NCBI RefSeq assembly: GCF_004919685.1
Contig: NZ_SMYZ01000021.1
Coordinates: 280,746-344,745, forward strand
Direction of reading: 5' to 3'
DNA: 64,000 nt
From: Mesorhizobium norvegicum
GTDB lineage: Bacteria; Pseudomonadota; Alphaproteobacteria; Rhizobiales; Rhizobiaceae
In this document: positions 55,387 to 62,728 of the stretch, piece by piece
How positions within the stretch are numbered: position 1 is the stretch's first letter
Layout of the letters: each line of letters begins with the position of its first letter
Translations under genes and position numbers: made by a program
The notes under the pieces: generated by a model
Databases searched by the model: none
Told to the model about the DNA's origin: nothing
The model's input: only the letters and a program-made list of their open reading frames with translations

Positions 55387-56781
55387 GTGGAATTTGAGGA
55401 CAAGGCTGCAGCGTACGCGCCGAAGCTGGAGGCGCTGCAGCGCGAACTGGCGACGCGCGGCGTCGAGTTCATCGAGGTGCATACGGTCGACACATCAGGG
55501 GCGTTCCGTTCCAAGATCACGCCGTTGAAACTTTCGACCTATGGCGAATCCATCAACGCCATCCTCTATTGCGTCACCCATGGCGACGGCCAGCCGATGG
55601 GCGATGTTGCCTTCGCCTCGCCGAGTGCCAATGAGGAGAACGGCTTTCCCAACATCAAGGGGATCATCGATCCGGCGACGGTCGTCCAGCATGGCTGGAA
55701 GCCGAAATTCGCCTCTGCCATCACGAGTTCCTACATGCTCGACGGCGCGGTCTGTCCGTTCGATCCGCGCGGCGTGCTGGCCCGCGTCGAGGAACGCGCC
55801 AGGGCGCTCGGCTACGAGCCGATGATCGCGCTGGAATACGAGTTCGGCATCTTCCACGCCGACCACGACCTGATGCGCGCCGGGCGCTACCGCGAGTTGA
55901 AGCCGTGGGGCCATTCGCTGATCAATTATGATCTGGTGCGCAGCGGCGAGTATCAGGATTTTGCCGCCGAATTCATCACCCGCATGAAGAGCATCGGCAT
56001 CGGCGTTGCGTCGCTGGTCACCGAATATGGCTATGGCATGTATGAATATGCGCTGACGCCGAAATCGGCGTTGCAGGCGGCCGATGACGCCATGCGCGCC
56101 AAGTTGCATCTGCGCGAACTCTGCGCCGAGCGTGGCCTAGTCGCCACCTTTATGACGCGCTTCCAGCCGCCGGGCAAGGAAAGCGCCTGCGGGGCACATC
56201 ACCATGTCAGCCTGTGGCGCGACGGCAAGCCGGCCTTCGCCGCCGGGCCGAACCGGCTGACACCGGTCGCCGAAAAGTTCCTCGCCGGCGTGCTCAAGCG
56301 GATGCAGGAAACGCATCTCTTGTTCCGGCCGACGGTTAACTCCTATCGCCGTTTCGATCGCGGCGCCTGGTCGCCGGAGGATGTCGCCTGGGGGTTCGAG
56401 AACCGCACCGCGCCGATCCGCGCCATCACCACGCCGAATGACGGCGCCTGCCGGCTGGAGCACCGCGCGCCGGGCGCCGACATCAATCCGTATCTGTCGA
56501 TCGCGGCGATGCTGGCAGCGGGCTGCGAGGGCATCGAAAAGGACCTGCCGCTCGAGGCGCCGGTGACGTCGAACCTGGCCAATCTCGACAAGCCGAAACT
56601 GCCGCGCACGCTCAATGCTTCGATCGAGGCGTTCGCCGCATCGGATTTCTGCGCCGATGCCTTCGGCGAGGCCTTCCGCGACAATTATGCCGAGAGCCGG
56701 CGGGCGGAGCAGGCAGCATTCGACGCCTGGCAGGCATCGCACATCACCGACTTCGAGTGGCAGCGCTATTTCGTCAGCTGA
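55387..56781 (+). CDS. Glutamine synthetase-family gamma-glutamyl-amide synthetase (PuuA-like)
   Basis: The product is 464 residues starting at GTG with GGAGG upstream. Type I glutamine synthetase fold motifs are in order: LEYEFGIFHADHDLM, VTEYGYGMYEYAL, CGAHHHVSLWRDGK, RPTVNSYRRFDRGAWSPE, ENRTAPIRAI and RLEHRAPGADINPYLSIAAM. The divergence from housekeeping GlnA and the company of transporter, dehydrogenases and hydrolase point to the PuuA/GlnA3/IpuC group, which ligates glutamate to an amine. It is last in the transporter operon. Substrate candidates are ethanolamine-like amino alcohols, short amines or polyamines. Confidence 0.9.
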   Translation: MEFEDKAAAYAPKLEALQRELATRGVEFIEVHTVDTSGAFRSKITPLKLSTYGESINAILYCVTHGDGQPMGDVAFASPSANEENGFPNIKGIIDPATVVQHGWKPKFASAITSSYMLDGAVCPFDPRGVLARVEERARALGYEPMIALEYEFGIFHADHDLMRAGRYRELKPWGHSLINYDLVRSGEYQDFAAEFITRMKSIGIGVASLVTEYGYGMYEYALTPKSALQAADDAMRAKLHLRELCAERGLVATFMTRFQPPGKESACGAHHHVSLWRDGKPAFAAGPNRLTPVAEKFLAGVLKRMQETHLLFRPTVNSYRRFDRGAWSPEDVAWGFENRTAPIRAITTPNDGACRLEHRAPGADINPYLSIAAMLAAGCEGIEKDLPLEAPVTSNLANLDKPKLPRTLNASIEAFAASDFCADAFGEAFRDNYAESRRAEQAAFDAWQASHITDFEWQRYFVS

Positions 56782-56828
56782 TCATGCCAGAACGAAACCA
56801 GCCGGCTTTCGCCGGCCGGTTGGTCTGA

Positions 56829-56934
56829 CTAGAGCAATTCCAGGAAAAGTGTGAAACGGTTTTCCGTTCGGAATTGCGTCAAAACAAAGAGTTAGAGTGG
56901 TTCGCCGTTTCCGTGAAACGGTGAACTGCTCTAG
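56829..56934. repeat. Palindromic intergenic element, family B, copy 3 (106 bases)
   Basis: This is the cleanest copy: inverted ends CTAGAGC and GCTCTAG, a first hairpin AATTCCAGGAAAAGTGTGAA / CGGTTTTCCGTTCGGAATT and a second one GGTTCGCCGTTTCC / GTGAAACGGTGAAC, joined by GTCAAAACAAAGAGTTAGAG. It fills the space between the convergent glutamine synthetase-like and His-rich protein genes, ending 2 bases from the latter's stop. Confidence 0.8.
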
Positions 56935-56936
56935 GA

Positions 56937-57287
56937 TCAGCCGCAGACGCGGACCTCTTCGATCACCCTGTGGTGGTGGCGCCAGTGCTTGATCAGTTCG
57001 ATATGGCAGCGGTGATGCCGGTGGTGGCGGCGATACTGGCCACCCTGGTAATCACCGAACTGCACGCTGCCGTTCTGATAGTCACCATACTGGTTGTCAT
57101 CATACTGGTCATTGTTGTACCGGTTATGATGGCGACGAACGACAATTTCGCCGTTGTCGGACTCATCGTCCGGTGAATACCGGTTGCCGTCGTCGGACTG
57201 GATAATCACGCTTGCAGCTTGCGTGGGTGCAATGACTGCAGCTGTCGCGGCAAATGCCAACACGGAAGCTAAAATCAGTTTCTTCAT
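56937..57287 (-). CDS. His/Tyr/Asn-rich small exported protein
   Basis: The product is 116 residues with a perfect AGGAGG before the ATG. A signal peptide of about 24 residues (ending APTQA) is followed by an acidic stretch (DDGNRYSPDDESDNGE). Then comes a low-complexity region of Y, N, D, Q and G (NQYGDYQNGSVQFGDYQGGQ) and a His/Arg-rich end (YRRHHRHHRCHIELIKHWRH). The two cysteines lie in the C-terminal part. Metal or polyanion binding in the periplasm is a guess from the composition. The promoter region holds a 13-base tandem repeat. Confidence 0.75.
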   Translation of the reverse strand: MKKLILASVLAFAATAAVIAPTQAASVIIQSDDGNRYSPDDESDNGEIVVRRHHNRYNNDQYDDNQYGDYQNGSVQFGDYQGGQYRRHHRHHRCHIELIKHWRHHHRVIEEVRVCG

Positions 57288-57309
57288 TCCATCCTCCTGC
57301 GAGTTAAAG

Positions 57310-57335
57310 ACATATCAACTCGACATATCAACTCG
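57310..57335. repeat. 13-base tandem direct repeat upstream of the His-rich protein gene
   Basis: ACATATCAACTCG occurs twice head to tail at 57310-57322 and 57323-57335, 22 bases upstream of the start codon at 57287. It may be a regulator binding site or a promoter-associated duplication. Confidence 0.6.
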
Positions 57336-57363
57336 CGGAAGAACCGGGCGTTCCACTTTAAAT

Positions 57364-58212
57364 CTACACGCTTTGCGACGCCGGAGATATCAAGGCGTTA
57401 TCGGAGACACGCTCCAGGCGCACGAAGGCCGTCAGCGGCAGGTGGTCGGAGGCAACGCGCGAAAGCGGCGTGTCATGCGCGTCGACGGCGGCAATCATGC
57501 CATGCCTGTTGGCCATGATGCGGTCGAGCGCCAGCAGCGGCAGATTTGAGGGGAAGGTGGGGACCGCCGGCGGCTGCGGGCCGAACGTCGCATGCAGCGT
57601 GTTGAGCGCAGAGCGGTTGCCGAGCCGCCATTCGTTGAGGTCGCCGAGCAGCAAGGTCGGCTTTTCGTCCGGGCTGTTCATCAGGTCAAGCACGACACGT
57701 GCCTGCTGGGAGCGCGAACGGCGCAGCAGGCCAAGATGGGCGGCGATGATGCGCAGCGTCTGACTTCCATCGAGGTCGATCTCCGCCACCACCGCGCCGC
57801 GCGGCTCCAGACCCGGAAGCTTGATCTGATGCACGTCACGAACGACGCCCTTCTTGAACAGCAGGACATTGCCATGCCAGCCATGGCCCTTGCCGGTCGC
57901 GGAAATCGGCACCGGAACCAGGCCGGTTTCCCGCTCGAGCCGGGGCAGGTCGAGAAGCCCATCACGGTCGCCGAAACGGTTGTCGGCTTCCTGCAACGCA
58001 ATGACATCCGGATCGATTTCGCGGATGACGCGGATGGTCCGCTCCGGGTCGAACTTCCTGTCGACGCCGATGCATTTGTGGACATTGTAGGAGGCAACCA
58101 GCGTGCCGGTGATGGCCGTCGTCTTGTGTGCAGCGGCGTTTGCCTTCTGCATCCGGCGGTCGCGAATGGATAGAAGCATGCTTGCCGGGAGGCTGCGTCC
58201 GTTCATTCGCAT
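57364..58212 (-). CDS. Endonuclease/exonuclease/phosphatase-family protein
   Basis: The product is 282 residues. The fold's motifs are clear: VASYNVHKCIGVDR (Asn), DPDVIALQEADNRF (metal Glu), AAHLGLLRRSRSQQ, LLLGDLNEWRLG (Asp/Asn), and the final SDHLPLTAFVRL (Asp-His). It has no signal peptide at this start. It lies downstream of the phospholipase D-type gene on the same strand, a common pairing in rhizobia, so it may act on phospholipid head groups or nucleic acids. The start is uncertain among three in-frame ATGs (58212, 58206, 58179). Confidence 0.9.
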   Translation of the reverse strand: MRMNGRSLPASMLLSIRDRRMQKANAAAHKTTAITGTLVASYNVHKCIGVDRKFDPERTIRVIREIDPDVIALQEADNRFGDRDGLLDLPRLERETGLVPVPISATGKGHGWHGNVLLFKKGVVRDVHQIKLPGLEPRGAVVAEIDLDGSQTLRIIAAHLGLLRRSRSQQARVVLDLMNSPDEKPTLLLGDLNEWRLGNRSALNTLHATFGPQPPAVPTFPSNLPLLALDRIMANRHGMIAAVDAHDTPLSRVASDHLPLTAFVRLERVSDNALISPASQSV

Positions 58213-58320
58213 CCTGTGCCTGCCATTTCAGCTGCTTTCACCATGCACCTCAAATAGAGTCTTTGGGCTTATGTTCCATGATCAACATCAAACTATCCGG
58301 CAAACACGTCGTTTTGTTAA

Positions 58321-58380
58321 AGATAGGGCTAAGCCCATCTAGAGATAGGGATGAACCCATCTAGAGATAGGGTGAACCCA
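58321..58380. repeat. Three tandem copies of a 20-22-base unit at the 3' end of the phospholipase D gene
   Basis: AGATAGGGCTAAGCCCATCT, then AGAGATAGGGATGAACCCAT plus CT, then AGAGATAGGGTGAACCCA are consecutive variants of one unit. Each contains an inner GGG/CCC inverted repeat. The last unit encodes the C-terminal residues of the enzyme and its stop codon lies in the second, so the coding end was formed by the repeat. Confidence 0.65.
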
Positions 58381-59824
58381 GCCAAAGCACCCGGTCGAAC
58401 AGCCTGATAAGGAATGGCCGGGCCCGCAACGCTTCCAGCGTCACCGGCACGGCGGAGGCGATTGCCGACCCGATCCGCGCCTCGATCTCGCTGGCGAAGC
58501 CGGCGTCGAGCACCTCGAGGTCGATCTCGAAATTCAGCCGCAGCGAGCGGGCGTCAAGATTGGACGAGCCGACATAGGCCCACACACCGTCGATCGAAAG
58601 CAGCTTCGAATGGTCGAATGGCCCCTCCGTGCGCCAGACGCGGCAATAATGTTTCAGCACCTGGTCGAACTGCGCCGTCATGGCGCGGTCGACCAGGAAG
58701 AGGTTGTTCACGGCCGGCACGACGATGTCGATTTCGACACCGCGTCTGCCGGCGGTGATCAGCGCACTGATCAGTTCGCGATCCGGCAGGAAATAGGGCG
58801 ACATCAGGCGGATCGACTTGCGGGCAACGGAGAATGCACCGATCAGCAGCTTGTGGTTGGTTTCGTTGCTGGCGTCCGGGCCGGACGCGACCGCGCGCAC
58901 CAGCATCGGCACGCCAGGCGACGGTGACAGTGGGGCAATGCGCCAGGCATCACCCTTCAGCGCCTCGTTGGTGGCGAAGCGCCAGTCCTCGGCGGCGACC
59001 GAAAAGAGGTCGGCGACGACCGGACCGTTCACCCGGAAATGTGTGTCCCTGGCGCTGTTGGAGCCGGCGAATTCGGCCGAGAAGCCCTTGCGGATGTTCA
59101 TGCCGCCGGTGAAGGCGGCCATGCCGTCGACCACGAGGATCTTCCGGTGGGTCCTGAGATTGGCGTAAGGCAGGCGCAGGCCCATGACGATGTTGCCGTT
59201 GAAGACATCGGCGGGGATGTTGGCCTCGCGCAAATGCCCAAGGATGCTCGGCACGGAGTAGCGGGCGCCGACGGCATCGATCAGCACGCGGACGGTGACG
59301 CCGCGCCGGACAGCGCCGGCCAGCGCTTCGACGAAGAGCAGGCCGACGGCATCATTGTCGAAAATATAGGTCTCAAGCAGGATGCTGCGCTCGGCGCCAT
59401 CGATCGCCGCGCACATGGCGGCATAGGCCTCGTCGCCTGTCTCCAGCACATCGATTGCATTTCCCGGGTTGAGCGCGCGCCGCGCCACCCTGTCGCCCAG
59501 TGTTCTGAGACCCGCGAAGCGCTGGCCGTACCGCTCGACGATCAGGGCCTCTTCGGCGGCGAGGTCGCGCTCGTGCTTGGCGGACACAGCATCGCCGGCA
59601 AGCGGGCGCTGGGCGGTGATCGTGGCACGACGGATGCGGTTGATGCCGGCGACAGCATAGATCAGCACGCCGAGGATCGGCGACAGCACCATGACGCCGA
59701 CCCAGCCGGTGGCGGCGCGGACATCCTCCTTGGTCATGACGGCGTGGGCGATGCCAGCGGTCGCCATCACCACCGAGATGATGGCGAGAATTTGTGGCCA
59801 GTGAGTCGCCAGGGTCTCCAACAT
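58361..59824 (-). CDS. Phospholipase D / cardiolipin-synthase-type protein
   Basis: The product is 487 residues from the ATG at 59824; an in-frame TTG at 59860 is less likely. Two N-terminal membrane segments (about residues 10-30 and 40-60) precede two HKD motifs: THRKILVVDGMAAFTGGMNI and FDHSKLLSIDGVWAYVGSSN. This is the bacterial cardiolipin synthase plan, making cardiolipin from phosphatidylglycerol at the inner membrane. GDEAYAAMCAAIDGAERSIL is also typical. It is followed by the endonuclease/exonuclease/phosphatase-fold gene. Confidence 0.92.
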   Translation of the reverse strand: MLETLATHWPQILAIISVVMATAGIAHAVMTKEDVRAATGWVGVMVLSPILGVLIYAVAGINRIRRATITAQRPLAGDAVSAKHERDLAAEEALIVERYGQRFAGLRTLGDRVARRALNPGNAIDVLETGDEAYAAMCAAIDGAERSILLETYIFDNDAVGLLFVEALAGAVRRGVTVRVLIDAVGARYSVPSILGHLREANIPADVFNGNIVMGLRLPYANLRTHRKILVVDGMAAFTGGMNIRKGFSAEFAGSNSARDTHFRVNGPVVADLFSVAAEDWRFATNEALKGDAWRIAPLSPSPGVPMLVRAVASGPDASNETNHKLLIGAFSVARKSIRLMSPYFLPDRELISALITAGRRGVEIDIVVPAVNNLFLVDRAMTAQFDQVLKHYCRVWRTEGPFDHSKLLSIDGVWAYVGSSNLDARSLRLNFEIDLEVLDAGFASEIEARIGSAIASAVPVTLEALRARPFLIRLFDRVLWLGSPYL

Positions 59825-59910
59825 GGCCGAGACTATCCAGCGAGCGATTGCAGAAGGCAATGCGGCCGGTCATGCTTGGAGAGCCGACCGCGTGTCTCGA
59901 TAGCAGGCCG

Positions 59911-60723
59911 CTAGAGGGCCAGAGAGGCCTTGAAAGCAGAAAGCTCCTCGTCGGTGACCGGAACCACATGCTGCGGCTCGGGATAGGCGCCGGTCTGCAC
60001 GTCGGATATGAACTCGCGATAGGCGGCGATGCGCTCGCGCTGCAGCCGCTCATATTCGGCGGCGAAATTGCGGTAGGTCTTGGCGTGGCGCGGCCTGTGG
60101 CCAGCAGTATGGCCAAGCACGTCCTCGCTGAACAGATACTGCGCGTCGGCATGTGGCCCGGCGCCCATGCCGAGCATGATCATCGGCGTGTTGCGGGTGA
60201 TCAGTTCGGCAACCCGGTCGGGCACCACCTCAAGTTCGGCGCCAAAGCAGCCGATGGCCTCCAGACGCTTGACGTGATCCCACACCGCACGCGCGCTCTC
60301 GGCCGTCCTGCCGACGGCCTTGAAGCCGCCGGTCCAGGTGCATTGCGAGGGGATCAGGCCGACATGGGCGACGACCGGCACCGCATTGTCGCAGAGCGCC
60401 TTCTGGATATCGAGCGAGGCGGCGCAGTAGAAGCAGTCGCCGCCGATGCGCATGAAGTGGTAGGCGGTTTTCAGATAATCCTCCGACGTGACCAGATTGC
60501 CGGCGGGGCCGTAGGGCAACCCGACCTGCACGAAGCAGCGGCCGGCCGCCTCGCGCATCTCGGGCGAAAAGAAGCGGCCCTCGATCGAAAGCATGTCGAC
60601 GCCGGCCGCATCCGCTGCCGCCGCCTCCTCGACAGATGTGACATACAGCATGGAAATCTTTTGTCCGCGGCCCTTCATGGCGCGGATGTCGGCGACGGTG
60701 GGGCGGCTGCTCTTGGTGACCAT
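59911..60723 (-). CDS. PanB-family (ketopantoate hydroxymethyltransferase-like) protein with altered metal site
   Basis: The product is 270 residues from the ATG at 60723 (GAGGGAAC upstream), 10 bases after the TIM-barrel gene. The PanB fold is recognised by VVAHVGLIPSQCTWTGGFKA, GAELEVVPDRVAELITRNTP, MIMLGMGAGPHADAQYL and RPRHAKTYRNFAAEY. However, positions that bind magnesium in E. coli PanB differ: VGDS is SIEG (Glu48), ADLPF is VGLPY (Gly68) and KIEGG is YCAAS. The catalytic Glu (LEVVP, Glu165) is kept. It is therefore probably a different aldolase or lyase of the superfamily. Its operon is catabolic rather than pantothenate-related. Confidence 0.85.
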   Translation of the reverse strand: MVTKSSRPTVADIRAMKGRGQKISMLYVTSVEEAAAADAAGVDMLSIEGRFFSPEMREAAGRCFVQVGLPYGPAGNLVTSEDYLKTAYHFMRIGGDCFYCAASLDIQKALCDNAVPVVAHVGLIPSQCTWTGGFKAVGRTAESARAVWDHVKRLEAIGCFGAELEVVPDRVAELITRNTPMIMLGMGAGPHADAQYLFSEDVLGHTAGHRPRHAKTYRNFAAEYERLQRERIAAYREFISDVQTGAYPEPQHVVPVTDEELSAFKASLAL

Positions 60724-60733
60724 TCTTGTTCCC

Positions 60734-61516
60734 TCAGACGGTGAAAGCTTCGCGGAAGGCCTGCAAGGCAATCTCGGGATCGCCGGAGGCAAACGCCTCC
60801 ATGCCCACCGGCCCACGGTAGCCCATGTCCTTCAGTGCACGGGCGATGCCGCGATAGTTGATCTCGCCGGTGCCGGGCTCCATGCGTCCGGGCACGTCGG
60901 CCACCTGGACCTCACCGATCCATGGCAGGCTGGCGCGGCACAGCTCGATCAAATTCCCTTCGCCGATCTGCGCATGGTAGAGATCGAGATTGAGGCGCAG
61001 GCCCGGCCGGTTGACGCTCGACACCAGTGCAAGCGTGTCCTCGGCGCGCCCAAACGGCACACCGGGATGGTCGACCGGCAGGTTCAAATTCTCCAGCGTG
61101 AACGTCACGCCCTCGGCTTCGGCAAGGTCGGCAATGCGGTTCAATGTGTCGCGCGCCTTGAGCCACATCGCGCCGGTGACGGTCTCGCAGGGCGTGACCG
61201 GCAGGCCGCCATCGCCCAGTCCGGTACCATGCAAATTGAGCCGTGCGACGCCGAGCCGCTTGCCGACCGCCGCGGTCTCCTTCGCCGTCTTCAACAGTTC
61301 GGCGGCACCCTCGTCGTCGGCAAGCCTGCCGCGCAGATAGCCGTTCATGATCGAGAAGGTCGCGCCGGATTTCTCGAGCATTGCGAGATCGTGCTCGGGC
61401 CAGTTCCAGAGGCCAATCTGGAAGCCCATTTCGGTGAGGCGCCGCACGCGCCATTCCATCGGCTTGTCGCGCCACAGCATTTCGACGCAAGCCGCAAGGG
61501 TGAAGGTATCGGACAT
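60734..61516 (-). CDS. Hydroxypyruvate-isomerase-like TIM-barrel protein
   Basis: The product is 260 residues, the usual length of the Hyi/xylose-isomerase-like TIM-barrel group. Landmarks are LAACVEMLWRDKPMEWRVRR, RLNLHGTGLGDGG, FTLENLNLPVDHPGVPFGRA with a metal-binding Glu, RLNLDLYHAQIGEGNLIEL, VQVADVPGRMEPGTGEINYR and GMEAFASGDPEIALQAF. It would interconvert a hydroxy-aldehyde/ketose or epimerise a sugar acid. It lies directly after the Rieske gene (1-base gap) and before the PanB-like gene. Confidence 0.88.
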   Translation of the reverse strand: MSDTFTLAACVEMLWRDKPMEWRVRRLTEMGFQIGLWNWPEHDLAMLEKSGATFSIMNGYLRGRLADDEGAAELLKTAKETAAVGKRLGVARLNLHGTGLGDGGLPVTPCETVTGAMWLKARDTLNRIADLAEAEGVTFTLENLNLPVDHPGVPFGRAEDTLALVSSVNRPGLRLNLDLYHAQIGEGNLIELCRASLPWIGEVQVADVPGRMEPGTGEINYRGIARALKDMGYRGPVGMEAFASGDPEIALQAFREAFTV

Positions 61517-61517
61517 G

Positions 61518-61829
61518 TCAGACCTCGATGTACACGCGGCCGTCCTCGACCTTCGTGGTGTAGGTTTTAAGATTCACGCAAACCGGTGCGCGCAGCGCTT
61601 CGCCGGTCCGGTAATCGAACACGCCGCTGTGCTTCGGGCATTCGATCCTGTATTCCATAACCAGCCCATCGCTCAGATGCACTTTTTCATGCGTGCACAG
61701 GCCTTCGGTGCAGAAGAATGCATCGTCGGGGCTGCGGTAGATGGCGAATGTCCGGCCCTCGTGATCGAAGCGGATGACGTCTTCTTCCTCGATGTCATCG
61801 GTCGCGCACGCATCAATCCACTTTGCCAT
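61518..61829 (-). CDS. Rieske [2Fe-2S] ferredoxin
   Basis: The product is 103 residues from the ATG at 61829 (CAGGAACCAGCA upstream). The cluster ligands are plain: CTHEKVHL (Cys-x-His) and CPKHSGVFD (Cys-x2-His) 17 residues apart. It is of the small soluble ferredoxin type that feeds electrons to ring-hydroxylating or other oxygenases. No oxygenase or reductase gene is beside it; its neighbours are a sugar-type ABC transporter and two aldolase/isomerase-like enzymes. Its partner is therefore unknown. Confidence 0.93.
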   Translation of the reverse strand: MAKWIDACATDDIEEEDVIRFDHEGRTFAIYRSPDDAFFCTEGLCTHEKVHLSDGLVMEYRIECPKHSGVFDYRTGEALRAPVCVNLKTYTTKVEDGRVYIEV

Positions 61830-61863
61830 TGCTGGTTCCTGCAAGCCTGTCTTTGGTTGGTTG

Positions 61864-61901
61864 AAAAGGCGGCCGGCGGAACCACGCATTCCGCCGGCCG
61901 C
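61864..61901 (-). terminator. Perfect hairpin terminator/attenuator between ABC ATPase and Rieske genes
   Basis: GCGGCCGGCGGAA and TTCCGCCGGCCGC (61869-61881 with 61889-61901) pair perfectly over 13 bases with a seven-base loop. On the minus strand the stem is followed by CTTTTC. It lies in the 107-base gap after the ATPase stop, so the downstream enzymes are probably expressed at a lower level or from their own promoter. Confidence 0.7.
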
Positions 61902-61936
61902 ACAGGAAGATGCCCGGGAGGAGGAGATGGGCGTCT

Positions 61937-62728
61937 TCACTGTGTCGCGCTGAAGCTCTCGATCTCGGCTTCAAGCTCGGCCATCTGCTCGCCGCCCGCC
62001 ATCAGGTCGGTGATCGCCTCGCGGCTTTTCTCGCCCTTGCGGAAGTCGGCGGCCTTGGAACCTCTGATGAGCACGGCGAAGTGGTCGCCGACGGTCAGGG
62101 CATGGACGACGTTGTGGGTGATGAAGATCACCGCGATGCCCTTGCGGCGCGCCTGCAGAACGATGCGCAGGACATGCGCCGCCTCCTTGACGCCAAGGGC
62201 TGCGGTCGGCTCGTCGAGGATCAGCACGCTGGCGCCGAAATGGACGGCGCGCGCGATGGCCAGCGCCTGGCGCTCGCCTCCGGACAGGCCGCCGACGAGG
62301 CGATCGCCGTCGTCGATGCGGGTGATGCCGAGCTGGCGCATCTCGGTGACGGCGATCTCGTTGGCCCGCTTGCGGTCGTAGATGGTGAGCGGCCCCCAGC
62401 GCCGTGTCGGCTCGGCGCCGACGAAGAAGGAGCGGCCGATGCTCATCAGCGGGAACGTCCCGCCGAACTGGTGGACGGTGGCGATGCCATGGTCGCTGGC
62501 GTGGCGGGGGCTGTCGAAGGCGACTGATTTGCCGTCCATTTCCATCGTGCCCGACGTCGGCTTGTGGACGCCGGAGAGGATCTTGATCAGCGTCGACTTG
62601 CCGGCGCCATTGTCGCCGAGCAGGCACAGCACTTCGCCTCTGTTGACCTCGAGCGAAATGTCGTGGAGCACATCGATCGGACCGAACGACTTGTTGATTG
62701 CGGTCAGCCTGAGCTGGGGCGTTGTCAT
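61937..62728 (-). CDS. Sugar-type ABC transporter ATPase (single-domain, RbsA/XylG-like)
   Basis: The product is 263 residues, one ATPase domain only (RbsA proper has two). Walker A GDNGAGKSTLIKILSGVHKP, the sugar-type Q-loop HGIATVHQFGGTFPLMSIGR, signature LSGGERQALAIARAV, Walker B VLILDEPTAALGVKEA and the switch His in ITHNVVHALTVGDHF. The ATG overlaps the permease stop (ATGA). It drives the permease encoded upstream; the substrate-binding protein is presumably beyond the right edge. Confidence 0.92.
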   Translation of the reverse strand: MTTPQLRLTAINKSFGPIDVLHDISLEVNRGEVLCLLGDNGAGKSTLIKILSGVHKPTSGTMEMDGKSVAFDSPRHASDHGIATVHQFGGTFPLMSIGRSFFVGAEPTRRWGPLTIYDRKRANEIAVTEMRQLGITRIDDGDRLVGGLSGGERQALAIARAVHFGASVLILDEPTAALGVKEAAHVLRIVLQARRKGIAVIFITHNVVHALTVGDHFAVLIRGSKAADFRKGEKSREAITDLMAGGEQMAELEAEIESFSATQ

